Position numbers and translations under genes: made by a program. Below, one piece after another: positions 1 through 15,231 of a DNA stretch of 64,000 nucleotides (position 1 is the first letter of the stretch; the number at the start of each line of letters is the position of its first letter). Origin of the DNA: Leishmania infantum JPCM5 (taxonomy: Eukaryota > Euglenozoa > Kinetoplastea > Trypanosomatida > Trypanosomatidae); contig NC_009277.2 of the NCBI RefSeq assembly GCF_000002875.2, positions 374,501 to 438,500 on the forward strand, read 5' to 3'. The notes under the pieces were generated by a model. It did no database searches. It was not told the DNA's origin and saw nothing but the letters and a program-made list of their open reading frames with translations.

Positions 1-3000
1 GCGTCGACCGCGACGACCTCGTCATCGGTGAGTGGGGCCAGCAACACTACGCCAGGCTTCAGCGGCACGGGCGCGGCCGGCTTCCACTCTGGCACCACTT
101 CGATGTCGGAGCGCGGCTTTCCGTTGATGTCACTGCCGCCACCCCCACTACCACTGCCCGCGCTCAGCTCATCTTCTCCTCTCGCGCTTGGCGCGGGCAC
201 CATTCCGTCCTCGTGCGTGCTCTCCGTGCCAGACGCACCGACCGCCACACTTATGACCACCCGCGATGCGAGCCTCGACGTCTCAGCGGGCGGTCATCGT
301 CACCATCAGGACACGACTGTACTGTTGCTGCTGCCGCAACAGCCATCGAACACCAGTCAGCCGCAGCGGTCGGTGCAGAACCCGGCGTCACCTGTCCCCG
401 CCACTTCGCCGTTCAACGCGGAAGGTGCCACGCACCTCACCGTGAGCGGCGGTACTGCGCAGAATCACATGAGCAGCCGCAGCAACTACTCGTTCCAGCT
501 GCCCGACGATGATGGAGTGCCGGCCGCCTCGATGACGCCCATGCCGCTTGCAGTGCCCAACAACAGCATGTACGGCACCTTTGACGCGTATTACGGCCAC
601 AGCGTCGTGACACCGCAGGCAGTGCTGCTGCGCCAGCAGGCCCAGGTGGCGGCGGCGGCCTCCGTCGCACCCTTGTCGGCCATGCGAGCGCTGACCTCAC
701 CGCGGCACCGGGCAACCGCCAACACTGCAGCGCCGCTGTCAGCAACCGTGACACTGGCGGCGGAGAGAGACACTCGAAAGGGTGAGCTGCACAACGGCGG
801 ATGCGCCGGTGATCTCGATGTCCGAGGCCCCGCTGGTATTCTCAGCAGCGCCACGTCGACACCAGCTGCAGGGGCTGCCGCCGCTGCTGCTGCTGCTGCT
901 GGAGGCAATGCGCAGCAGTTGCCACCGCCGCCGCCGCATTTGCAGGCTCCACGCAGCGGGCCGCGGCGAACCAGCTCTGGCCTGCTGCCGTACACGTACT
1001 CGGCCGACTCCGTGAGCAGCATGTATGGCACGACGCACTATCCTCTCTACCAGTACCCGGACGACTCGAACGGCGCAGCAGCAGCGGCGTACACGGGAGT
1101 CTCGCCGCCTACGTCATCGATGCCCGGCGCGGCAGTGATGGGTGGTGGCAGCAGCGCCACAACGGCCGCACTAGCTGGGTCCGCCCACGCCGGTGCCTCG
1201 ATGGTTTACACGTACAAATCTTCGGGCTGTAGCAGCAGCCACGTCCTCGGGGTGAGCGCCACCGGCGTCACGCAGGTCTACACGTCTCCGGGCAACTCAG
1301 CCGCACTCTTCGGCATCGGTGGGGCTGGTCGCCCCGAGAACTGGAGTTCTCACTCGCAATCGCCGCGCGTGCCGGACTCGCCGATGGACGTGAACGCCAG
1401 CGCCATCGCCCCTCTGTCGCTGCCGCTTGCGCAGGATACGCACATGAACCGCCTGAAGCAGTACAACAAGCTTCTATCCGACCTCCTCGGCGTCGCCGGC
1501 GGCCCGATGCGCAGCGGCATCTCCTTCTACTACACCTACGGCGATGCCACGGCGCTGCTGTACAACGCGTCCATCCGGGCTCCCTGTGACGAGAACATTC
1601 TCGAGCTGCTAGACCGTCAGCAATGGGAGAAACAGCAGGAGCTTCGGCAGCTGCCACGCACCGACGGCGGCAGCGGCGGCGCTTTCTCCGACTCTGGGGG
1701 TGCGTCAGACAGCAGCACGTCGGTCGGCGATAAGATACCGATGCACACCAGCAGCGGATCCTACTCCCTGTCCAGCTCAGCGACAGACAACACTGGGGCC
1801 TGCCGGGTTCCAGTCACCTTAGCCGGCATTGGCGCATCTCCTCCAGCTGCAGCGCAGCCTGCGCCTCAACTGCAGGCCACGCTCCACGGCAGCGGCAGCG
1901 CAGCTGTAGGAGACGCGAATGCCGCTGGTCAAGGGGTGCGCAACGCTCGAGAAGACTCCTCCGCCGCCCGCGCCGCCGCTGCCGCGGCAACCGAAGATGA
2001 GGGCTGCTCGTATCTTGAGTACGGCGGTCTTGCCGGGTTGCAGGACACGATGGACGCTCTGGAGTCCGAGCAGATCGAGGCGCAGCGGGCACGCAACACG
2101 CGCTTTTACTCCATCTTTGAGCACCTCCATCACGCCTACCACGACACTGTGCTGGAGGCAATCGGCAGCGGCAGTGCCCAGCCTGCCGGGCTCAGCCCCG
2201 TCACGGCCGCGACCGGCTCCCTCTACGCGGAGCTCACCGGAGGGGTCGGCACAGAGTACTTCTTCCCTTCCGCCGCGTCTGCCGCGGGCGCGGCGGGTGC
2301 GGAGCGGCACGCTGCGTCTCCACACTGCGTCGGCCACGCCACCGCGCCAGGATCGGTTACCCCTCCACCTGGCCTGGTGTGCGGCGGGGCGGGTGCGGCA
2401 GACACGGTGGGCCTGCCGCGCTGGCGGCGGCGGTTATGGAGCCGCGTGTGCGCGCTTGTGGCATGGGTGGGCTCCCTCGTGGGCCTCGGGTGCAAGCCGC
2501 GCGGCGACTCGGCCGCTGTGGGAGCGCACACTGCGGGTGGCGCCACCGATAGTGGTGTGGGGATGCCTTGGCGCTCGTCGCAGCTCGCCCCAGACGGCGC
2601 GAAGTGTGGCTTCGATCCAGCCAAACTCGCCGAGTACTTCCCGGGCGAGCGCATCGTGACGTTTGGCGACGAGTGGTGCATCGCCTCGCGGCTGGACATG
2701 CACAACGGACACTTCGGCCTCTCGCCTCTGCAGGTGTGGATGGCCACGCGCTACTCGCGCCGCTTCGCAGGCGAGGTGTACCTGATGGACGTGATCGCAG
2801 CCGGCGGCGACCCGTACTACCCAGCTGTCCGTGTCTTGGATGAGATCGTCGCGCATGCCGTGCTCTACTACCACAACCACAGCCTGCGGGACTTTGTGGA
2901 GGATCTGGAGGCGGAGCTGGGGCTCGTGTATGTGCCACAGACGCTCTGGGGCAGGCGCGCGCTGGGGCTCCCAGATGACGATGCCGAGGTGCAAGAGCTG

Positions 3001-4233
3001 GAAGGGCTGCTGTACACTGCCACCCGACGTCGGCAAGACCGCCGCCGCCGGCAACGCGCTCAGGAAAAGTATCGGCAGCGCCGCCGCTGTAGCGACGGTG
3101 CAGGGGGCGGCTTCGAGAAGGGCCGCGCTGCGGTGTCCCAAATTCCACTGCCTACCACGGCGGGCGCCTCACGCTCGGCCGCCGCTGACAGGCACTGCCA
3201 CACGGATGGGGCACCGGCGCCGCCGCCGCCACCGTTTCCTTCGCTTGCGGCCGACGCGGCTCGTGAGGGTGAGAGGCAGGGAGGTCCGACGGCGGGCAGC
3301 CGCCGCGACCGATACCGCTCTTCCAGCCCCCAAGCTCCGACGATCAGCGGCACAGCTACTCGGGGCAGCGTCGGAGGCGCCAGCATTGCCTGCCCGCTAC
3401 TGCCGAGCCCGGTGAGCAACCGTGACGACCTACCGTCTGTCGCGGCGATCGCGGCAACAGCGCCAGCAAACCTCCCCCCACCGCTCCAGCAGCATCACCG
3501 TCCTCGGCGCCACGATAATGACCGCCTCGAGGATGAAGAGATGGCCGAGTACACCTGGATCCAACTGCAGGGCAAGGACCAGGAGGAAGACGAGGAGGTC
3601 TTCTACGGCGCAACGGCCGCCGCCGCCGCGGGACTTGGTGGTGGCGACATCAACATCGCGCCCCACGTGTACGACGCGGTGATGGAGCGCGAGGTATATG
3701 ACGAGCGCATGCTGCTGCGCGAGCTGGACCACTTGAAGGAGTTTCTCGTTGACAACCGCAACGTCCTGTCGTCCGCGATGCTCACCACGGCTGGCTCAAA
3801 CTCGCTCGAGGCCGTCTTTGGTGTCCCGGCGACGGTGTTCCCGTTTCTGCTGTGCGCGCGCGAGAGCGTGCCATTTGTAGCCTCCATCTTCGAGTCCCTC
3901 TCTTACCACTACGGCCCACTCACCTACGACAACTTCTCCAAGTACACCTACGATGTCTACCACCGTGACCGGCCCGACGTGCTGCGCCACACTCCGCGCA
4001 TGTTCCGCATGGTCAACAAGAGCCGCCGCGGCTGCATCACTTACGAGGAGCTGTGCCGATGGATGGCGCGGAAGCTGAGCTGCGGCAACAATGTTCAGCC
4101 GAACGGGCACCTGCTGGCGACGAGTATGTCGCTGCGGCTGCCGCTCGCCCTGGTGGCCGAGTCTCGCGACGAGTGGGACGCGTACCGTTGCGTACTCAAG
4201 TCGCTCTCCGACGGCGATGACGAGGAGTACTGA
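1..4233 (+). CDS. Large low-complexity protein with EF-hand-like C-terminus (5' partial)
   Basis: The frame is open from base 1 with no ATG near the edge, so the true start lies upstream; 1410 residues are visible. The first ~450 residues are Ser/Ala/Pro-rich, with poly-Ala and poly-Pro runs. More ordered blocks follow: around residues 482-550 (begins MNRLKQYNKLL), around 670-720, around 860-1020 (acidic and aromatic, ending in an Arg-rich stretch), and the last ~200 residues. Residues 1339-1350 (NKSRRGCITYEE) fit an EF-hand loop, with Asn at position 1, Gly at 6, Ile at 8 and Glu at 12. Arg at position 5 is unusual, so calcium binding is doubtful. A short hydrophobic stretch flanked by Arg (about 808-832) could touch a membrane. 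I do not recognise the family; function unknown. It precedes DHFR-TS on the same strand. Confidence 0.85.
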   Translation, partial: ASTATTSSSVSGASNTTPGFSGTGAAGFHSGTTSMSERGFPLMSLPPPPLPLPALSSSSPLALGAGTIPSSCVLSVPDAPTATLMTTRDASLDVSAGGHRHHQDTTVLLLLPQQPSNTSQPQRSVQNPASPVPATSPFNAEGATHLTVSGGTAQNHMSSRSNYSFQLPDDDGVPAASMTPMPLAVPNNSMYGTFDAYYGHSVVTPQAVLLRQQAQVAAAASVAPLSAMRALTSPRHRATANTAAPLSATVTLAAERDTRKGELHNGGCAGDLDVRGPAGILSSATSTPAAGAAAAAAAAAGGNAQQLPPPPPHLQAPRSGPRRTSSGLLPYTYSADSVSSMYGTTHYPLYQYPDDSNGAAAAAYTGVSPPTSSMPGAAVMGGGSSATTAALAGSAHAGASMVYTYKSSGCSSSHVLGVSATGVTQVYTSPGNSAALFGIGGAGRPENWSSHSQSPRVPDSPMDVNASAIAPLSLPLAQDTHMNRLKQYNKLLSDLLGVAGGPMRSGISFYYTYGDATALLYNASIRAPCDENILELLDRQQWEKQQELRQLPRTDGGSGGAFSDSGGASDSSTSVGDKIPMHTSSGSYSLSSSATDNTGACRVPVTLAGIGASPPAAAQPAPQLQATLHGSGSAAVGDANAAGQGVRNAREDSSAARAAAAAATEDEGCSYLEYGGLAGLQDTMDALESEQIEAQRARNTRFYSIFEHLHHAYHDTVLEAIGSGSAQPAGLSPVTAATGSLYAELTGGVGTEYFFPSAASAAGAAGAERHAASPHCVGHATAPGSVTPPPGLVCGGAGAADTVGLPRWRRRLWSRVCALVAWVGSLVGLGCKPRGDSAAVGAHTAGGATDSGVGMPWRSSQLAPDGAKCGFDPAKLAEYFPGERIVTFGDEWCIASRLDMHNGHFGLSPLQVWMATRYSRRFAGEVYLMDVIAAGGDPYYPAVRVLDEIVAHAVLYYHNHSLRDFVEDLEAELGLVYVPQTLWGRRALGLPDDDAEVQELEGLLYTATRRRQDRRRRQRAQEKYRQRRRCSDGAGGGFEKGRAAVSQIPLPTTAGASRSAAADRHCHTDGAPAPPPPPFPSLAADAAREGERQGGPTAGSRRDRYRSSSPQAPTISGTATRGSVGGASIACPLLPSPVSNRDDLPSVAAIAATAPANLPPPLQQHHRPRRHDNDRLEDEEMAEYTWIQLQGKDQEEDEEVFYGATAAAAAGLGGGDINIAPHVYDAVMEREVYDERMLLRELDHLKEFLVDNRNVLSSAMLTTAGSNSLEAVFGVPATVFPFLLCARESVPFVASIFESLSYHYGPLTYDNFSKYTYDVYHRDRPDVLRHTPRMFRMVNKSRRGCITYEELCRWMARKLSCGNNVQPNGHLLATSMSLRLPLALVAESRDEWDAYRCVLKSLSDGDDEEY

Positions 4234-9926
<5,693 letters not shown>

Positions 9927-11295
9927 TGATGAAAGCAGCAGCACTCAGCCAAGCGAACAAACGGAAACAAACTCACGCTTGACGTATGTGAGTGCAACAC
10001 CTGCCGGCCTGCTGCCCCTCTCCCTCCCTTCCGCCCACTTTCTACGCAGTCGCAGATGCGCGCACGCACGCACACACGCAGGCGCACCTGAGGCATCGCG
10101 GCATCGCTAAGAACATGCTAATGCACTCGAAGAACGGTTAACAGCTGTAAACACGAAGAGAACGAAACTCGATGTGGACAAGACGTGCGAGGGAGACGCA
10201 CGGAAGACGTGAGGAGCGGGCGGAGGGGCAACGACGGAACCGCGTGCGTGTGCACCCGCGTGCCACAGACGCACTCGACCGCACCTCTGACCCCCCTCCC
10301 GCTCTTCGATGCACCGCCGCAGCCCCCACCCACCCCTCCTCTGGCACTTTCTCGTGCAGAACGCCTCGACGGACCGCACTCGGTTTGCCTTCTTGCCACG
10401 CGGGGTAGGCGAAAGGGGGGGAGGCGCGCAGCATCCACAGATGGACAGCCTCTTTCGTGGGTGCCTGCACGTGCGTGACACGACCGCCCGCCTCTCTCTG
10501 TTTAGGCACGGCCTCATGCCTTCGGTGGTGTGCACCGGCCCAACCGACATTGACTCTTGCCTTGCACACTCCACTCTCCGCACTCTCTCTTTCTCGACAT
10601 CCGCAGATGTCTTTTACTGTGTATAACGACGAGAGGTGAGCCCGCGTGTTGTCTGCGTGCGCGCGTACGATTTCTCCAAACACGCACCGACGCCACGCAG
10701 AAGCGCCCAGACATAAGTGTGACGACGGCTCAGCAAACTGAAAACACGTTGGCAAGGCGAGTACGCTGCCACCCGCTCCACACCGTTGCCCTCGGCTGCA
10801 TCTGCGCACACGCACAGATGCAGCCAAAGTAGGGAAAGAGCCGGCTAATGCTTGAGCGTGTGGGCGGAGGCCGCAGGGAACACTTTTTCGGAGGGGGAGG
10901 GACGAGGACTTCCTTACTCGCCTGTCTTTCTCCCGACTCGTGGTGTGCGTGCATGCCTGTGCGAGCGCTGAAGAGGCACCCGCCCACCAACACGCATCAC
11001 CGCATTACCCTCTTCTCCCCGCTCTCTAGTTTTTTGACGCTGATGTGGTTAACATCCCACACTGCGCCGTCGAGGCACCGACGCGGGACAAAATCAAGCC
11101 ATCCCCCCCCACTCTTCGCAGCCACGTTGAGTGTGCGTGCATGTTAAGGCGCAGACACGCAATACCGACACCCCATTCGTCACACTCTACCCCTTCCCCC
11201 CTCCCCTCTCGTTCTCTGACCCTCTTACCGTTGTCGCACGCAGTGCACACTGCCGCTCTCTTGCTCACTTCGGCTCGCACCGCTTACCCGCACAA

Positions 11296-11343
11296 ACTCT
11301 CTCGCTGCCTTCGCCCTGTTTGCTTTGGCGCTACCCGTGGCAG
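11296..11343 (+). promoter_or_regulatory. Candidate spliced-leader acceptor for acyl-CoA dehydrogenase
   Basis: A pyrimidine-rich stretch (about 11297-11325) precedes AG at 11342-11343. There is no AG between the much stronger decameric CT tract (11365-11437) and the ATG at 11478, so the conventional acceptor must lie upstream of that tract and place it inside the mature 5' UTR. Confidence 0.4.
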
Positions 11344-11364
11344 CCGCTCAGCGCATCACACGCA

Positions 11365-11437
11365 CCTCCCTCCCCCTCCCTCCCCCTCCCTCCCCCTCCC
11401 TCCCCCTCCCTCCCCCTCCCTCCCCCTCCCTCCCCCC
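11365..11437 (+). repeat. Decameric tandem repeat TCCCCCTCCC
   Basis: About seven head-to-tail copies of the 10-base unit TCCCCCTCCC, perfect over 11371-11430. The complementary strand is a run of G3-5 tracts separated by single A residues, which has strong G-quadruplex potential. It lies 41 bases before the acyl-CoA dehydrogenase ATG. Confidence 0.95.
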
Positions 11438-11477
11438 ACCTGCCACTTGCCGCACACGCACCTCTGCCATCCGCGAC

Positions 11478-12728
11478 ATGCGCACCACTTTGAAAGGGAT
11501 GATGACGCGGTGCACGGCGCCGCTGCGCAATGCCAAGTCGGCGGACTTGGGCACGTTCTTCGGCGCCTCGATGCCCGCGGCGCAGTCCGCGGCTGGGTTT
11601 TCGTTCGGTCTCACGGAACAGCAGCTGCAGTACCAGGAGACGGCGCGAAACTTCGCCAAGGAAAAGATGATCCCCGTCGCGGCGGAGTACGACAGGTCGA
11701 TGAAGTACCCCCATGATGTGTACAAGCAGGCGTGGGAGCTTGGCTTGACTAACATGCACATCCCGACGAAGTACGGCGGCCTCGGCGCGAGTGTCATGGA
11801 CGGCTTGGTTGTGCAGGAGGAGCTTGCCTACGCGTGCTCGGGCATGGCGACTGCGTTCGAGGGCAACAGCCTCGCCGAAGCGCCGCTCCTCATCGCCGGC
11901 ACGGACGCGCAGAACGCTAAGTACCTCAGCCGCATGGTCGAAGAGCCGCTGCTGGCTGCGTACTGCGTGACGGAGCCGACGGGTGGGTCGGACGTGGCTG
12001 GCATGAAGACGGTTGCGAAGAAGGAGGGCGACAAGTGGGTCATCAACGGCTCCAAGATGTGGATCACGAACGGCGGCGTGGCGAACTGGTACTTTGTGTT
12101 GGCGCGCAGCGAGGGCGGCTTCACCGGCTTCATCGTGGACGCCGACACGCCTGGCGTGACGCTCGGGCAGAAGGAGGTGATGCTTGGCCAGCGGTGCAGC
12201 GACACGCGCGGCATCATGTTCGAGAACGTGGTGGTGCCGGAGGAGAACGTCGTGGGCGAGGCAGGCAAGGGCTTCCAGGTAGCCATGAAGGTGTTTGACT
12301 TTACTCGTTCCGCGGTCGCTATCAGCGCTGTCGGACTGGCCCGCCGCGCCACGGACGAGGCGACGAAGTACGCTCGCGAGCGCGTGACAATGGGCAAGCC
12401 GATCGCGCAGCATCAGGCCGTAGCGTTCATGTTGGCAGAGATGGCGGCTGGCGTGGAGGCGTGCCGGCTCATGACATACCGCGCTGGCTGGGAAACGGAT
12501 CAGGGACGCCGCAACACGTACTGCGCTTCGTGCGCCAAGATGATGGCGTCCAACCTTGCCGAGAAGTGCTCGACGAACGCGGTGCAGATCTTCGGGGGCA
12601 ACGGCTATAACACGGGCTACCCGGTGGAGAAGCTCTACCGTGACTGCAAGATCTTCTCAATCTACGAGGGCACGACGCAGATCCAGCACGCGATCATCGG
12701 CCGTTACGTGACGGGGATGCGCTGCTGA
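11478..12728 (+). CDS. Acyl-CoA dehydrogenase, mitochondrial
   Basis: A 416-residue FAD enzyme that makes trans-2-enoyl-CoA from acyl-CoA in mitochondrial beta-oxidation and passes electrons to ETF. The signature [15 protein letters not shown] (FAD/acyl pocket) is near residue 160, followed by KMWITNGG. The C-terminal domain carries [20 protein letters not shown] and then [10 protein letters not shown]; Glu397 is at the position of the catalytic base of medium- and short-chain dehydrogenases. The first ~40 residues ([20 protein letters not shown]) are basic and hydroxylated, with no acids, as in a mitochondrial presequence. Acyl chain length cannot be fixed by eye; medium- or short-chain is most likely. 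The start is the first ATG, but a second pair of Met codons (11499, 11502) follows an AG at 11495-11496, so a slightly shorter form is conceivable. Confidence 0.95.
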   Translation: MRTTLKGMMTRCTAPLRNAKSADLGTFFGASMPAAQSAAGFSFGLTEQQLQYQETARNFAKEKMIPVAAEYDRSMKYPHDVYKQAWELGLTNMHIPTKYGGLGASVMDGLVVQEELAYACSGMATAFEGNSLAEAPLLIAGTDAQNAKYLSRMVEEPLLAAYCVTEPTGGSDVAGMKTVAKKEGDKWVINGSKMWITNGGVANWYFVLARSEGGFTGFIVDADTPGVTLGQKEVMLGQRCSDTRGIMFENVVVPEENVVGEAGKGFQVAMKVFDFTRSAVAISAVGLARRATDEATKYARERVTMGKPIAQHQAVAFMLAEMAAGVEACRLMTYRAGWETDQGRRNTYCASCAKMMASNLAEKCSTNAVQIFGGNGYNTGYPVEKLYRDCKIFSIYEGTTQIQHAIIGRYVTGMRC

Positions 12729-13619
12729 GTGCAGCGCGAGGCACGGCAGGGTATCTGCCTTTCGAACAGTGCGCCGTAGCGCAGACGGGCACCGTGATCA
12801 AGGACACAGGCGCGTGCTTTCTTATATGTGTGCGTGTGTCTGTGCATGCGCGCCGAGCTCCGCGCGTGCTGCCTACACTGACTGGACGTTGGCTGTGTCG
12901 CCGTAGCGCGTGCGCACCCACCGAAAGAGAGGTGCGTGTGTGTGTGCGCGCCTGAACGCCTGATATTGTTGTTTTGCTTCGCTCCTTTGTTTTACTGGGC
13001 CTTTGCCGCCCCCTTCACGATCTCCAGAAGAGTCGATGTTCCTTCCCCTTCCTTTACAGCCCCCCCACCCCTCCACACACACACACACACACACAGACAC
13101 ACAGACATGCACATGCACATGCACATGCACGCGCGCCCGTTGGCCTCTTGGAGTTGCTCGGGTGCACGTGTGCGATGGTTTTGGACGGACGTGTGCTCAG
13201 GTGTGTGAGGCCTCGTTTTTCTCTCTATGGTCGCACGGCGTGCTCTCGCTGGCGCCAAAAAAGCGTCTCTGGTCTCGCTTCATGGTGGACTCGGCGGGCT
13301 TCGAAGTGAGTGCGAGTCGGTAGCGCGCGTCGAGGAGGGCACGCCCGCGCTACCCCGTTAGGCTTTCTAGACTCGTGGAAGCGCCCACGCAGGTGGCGCG
13401 CCACCACCTCTCCGTTCACATGCTAGCCGCCTTGACACTCTCTCCGACTTCGTTGACAGTCGGCGCAGGCCATTAGCATCCACCATCAGCATTACTTGAC
13501 ATAGCCGGTGTGTGAGCCTCTTGAAGGGGGCTGCTGCGGACATCATTCATGCGTCCGCATGCATGCGCGTGTGCGCCACCCCTCACCTCATCCATGTAAG
13601 AATACACACACACGTAGGA

Positions 13620-13664
13620 ATATATATATATATGTATATGTATATATGCATGTGTGTGTGTGTG
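13620..13664. repeat. TA/TG microsatellite
   Basis: Alternating TA with TG interruptions, then a pure TG run, in an otherwise GC-rich neighbourhood. It is the only conspicuous AT-rich alternating tract in the window. Confidence 0.95.
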
Positions 13665-14686
13665 CAGTCTGTGCTAGCGCGTGCCCCCTCCCCCTTCCCC
13701 CTTTTCGTGTTCTTGCACTTCTTTCCTTCCGCACAATTCGCTCGCCGTCCCCCACGCGGCTCGCGCCTCTTCGCTTCTCCGCTTCGCCTTCGTTGTTTGT
13801 TTCTTGTGGATGTGCGCGTTCTGGTGCTCGCCTACCCGCTTGCTTGCTTGATGCCGACGAAGTATCGCCCACCCGCTTGCCCCCTCCTTCTGCTGAACCA
13901 GCGCGTGAGTGCGCACCGGGCCCCGGCGGCCGACATGTTTTGGTGTCGTTCTCTTGCGCGTTCTTTGAATGTTTTGCGGTTGCACGCGTTTCCGTGGACG
14001 CAACACGGCGACGAGATCAGGTGGACTGACTGATGGCGTCCTCGTTTCTTCGCCTCAGTGGAGGCGTGACGTCTGTCCCACCTCTCAGCGATACGTGTGT
14101 GGTCTTCTACTCTCTGTGGGCACGGGCCCCCCGGTGACCGCATGGCCCCCCTTCTTCCTCGTCATCTGCATGGCCCGTGCCTTCAGAGGGCGTCCGGCCA
14201 CGCCCTTCGTGTCTCCGCTCGGTGGACAGGTAGCGGGAAGGACGAAGCGGGTGCGATGGCACACACGCCCACACACCGCCCAGAAGTCGGATGCCTTACG
14301 ACGAATGTGCTGACTCGCTCCGTGGCCTCGCGCTGCCACGCACTCCGTCTCTGCCTCTCCACCGCCGCTCTCTCTCTTCTCCCACACACGCTGGCGAAGG
14401 AGCGAAGGGACTCGCATGCATACCGGGCTTGGTACACACACACACACGCACGCACATCTTCGAAACCGCATACATACACAGACACGTACAGCGCACGTGC
14501 ACGCAGACGTACATCGATCGCGCGCACATCTGCCGTTGCACACACTAACCGCTTTCCTCGTAAATCTCACGGACACGCGTGCGTGCACCTATCCGCCTCA
14601 CCCTGCACTTTTAGCTGCTTGAGAGTCTTACGTGCGTTGAGCTCCTGTAGTCCTCTATTACGCGCCGCACCCCTCTTACACGCCCG

Positions 14687-14688
<2 letters not shown>

Positions 14689-14723
<35 letters not shown>
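14689..14723. repeat. CA dinucleotide microsatellite
   Basis: About 17 uninterrupted CA units; a likely length-polymorphic locus. Confidence 0.95.
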
Positions 14724-14725
<2 letters not shown>

Positions 14726-15190
14726 TCAAACCTTTCCGCGTTCGAGACGCCTGCGTTGGTGTCTAGTGGCGCTGCGCTGCTCCGTGTATCTCTGCCGTCT
14801 CCCTTGGTCTGTCACGTCATCTCACCTCTCTTGTTCAACTCGCACCACTGTTCGGGTTGCAGCTCGGAGCGCACGCAGCGAAGGGACTGGGGCGGGAGTG
14901 AAGGAGGAGGCGAGGGGGGGGGCGTGAGCAGCGACGGTTTCGAGGTGGTTGCGAGCTCTGCATCCTCGGCGTCTCCCGTGTCGACCTTGCGGTGCCTCTT
15001 CCTTGGGTCGGCCGATATCATAGTGCCCATTCTTTGAAGTCTTCCCAATAGGCACGAAACACCTCTCTACACCGTGTGGCCCTCGGCCGCGTAAAAAAAA
15101 AGCCGTGCGTGAAGGGCGATCACGAGCAGCGGGAACGGTAGCAGGACTGCGCACGCAGCGCATCCCAGTGCACGCACCTACGCCCACGTG

Positions 15191-15205
15191 CGCTTTTTTT
15201 GTAAG
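15191..15205 (+). promoter_or_regulatory. Candidate spliced-leader acceptor for the 778-residue protein gene
   Basis: A T7 run preceded by C is followed by AG at 15204-15205, giving a 26-nt 5' UTR. That leader contains a small inverted repeat (CCCC TTGAA GGGG, 15217-15229) ending two bases before the ATG. Confidence 0.35.
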
Positions 15206-15231
15206 CGGAGAACACACCCCTTGAAGGGGCC

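Larger units (their letters stand above)
9927..11477. other. Intergenic region upstream of acyl-CoA dehydrogenase
   Basis: 1.55 kb without a supported gene. It contains GT/CA-rich patches, a G-run near 10414-10421, and a near-duplicate pair of short motifs around 10795-10825 (TGCATCTGCGCACACGCACAG followed by GATGCAG). The 3' part becomes pyrimidine-rich from about 11180 and ends in a decameric CT repeat described separately. Open frames on both strands here are biased in composition and start without ATG. Confidence 0.6.
12729..15231. other. Largest intergenic gap, microsatellite-rich
   Basis: 2.5 kb without a supported gene. It holds a CA run (about 13075-13097), an AT-rich TA/TG microsatellite (13620-13664), a CA microsatellite (14689-14723) and an A9 run (about 15093-15101). 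Between these lies ordinary complex sequence (about 13200-13500 and 14040-14260), which could include degenerate retroposon (SIDER) remnants; I cannot confirm this by eye. Open frames are Cys/Arg/Ser-rich and lack ATG starts or recognisable motifs. Confidence 0.6.

Noticed and set aside
12729..15231. tRNA, snoRNA or other RNA gene in the largest gap
   Set aside because: I looked for tRNA A/B-box-like pairs and cloverleaf arms and saw none I could support; a tRNAscan or snoRNA search would be needed to be certain.
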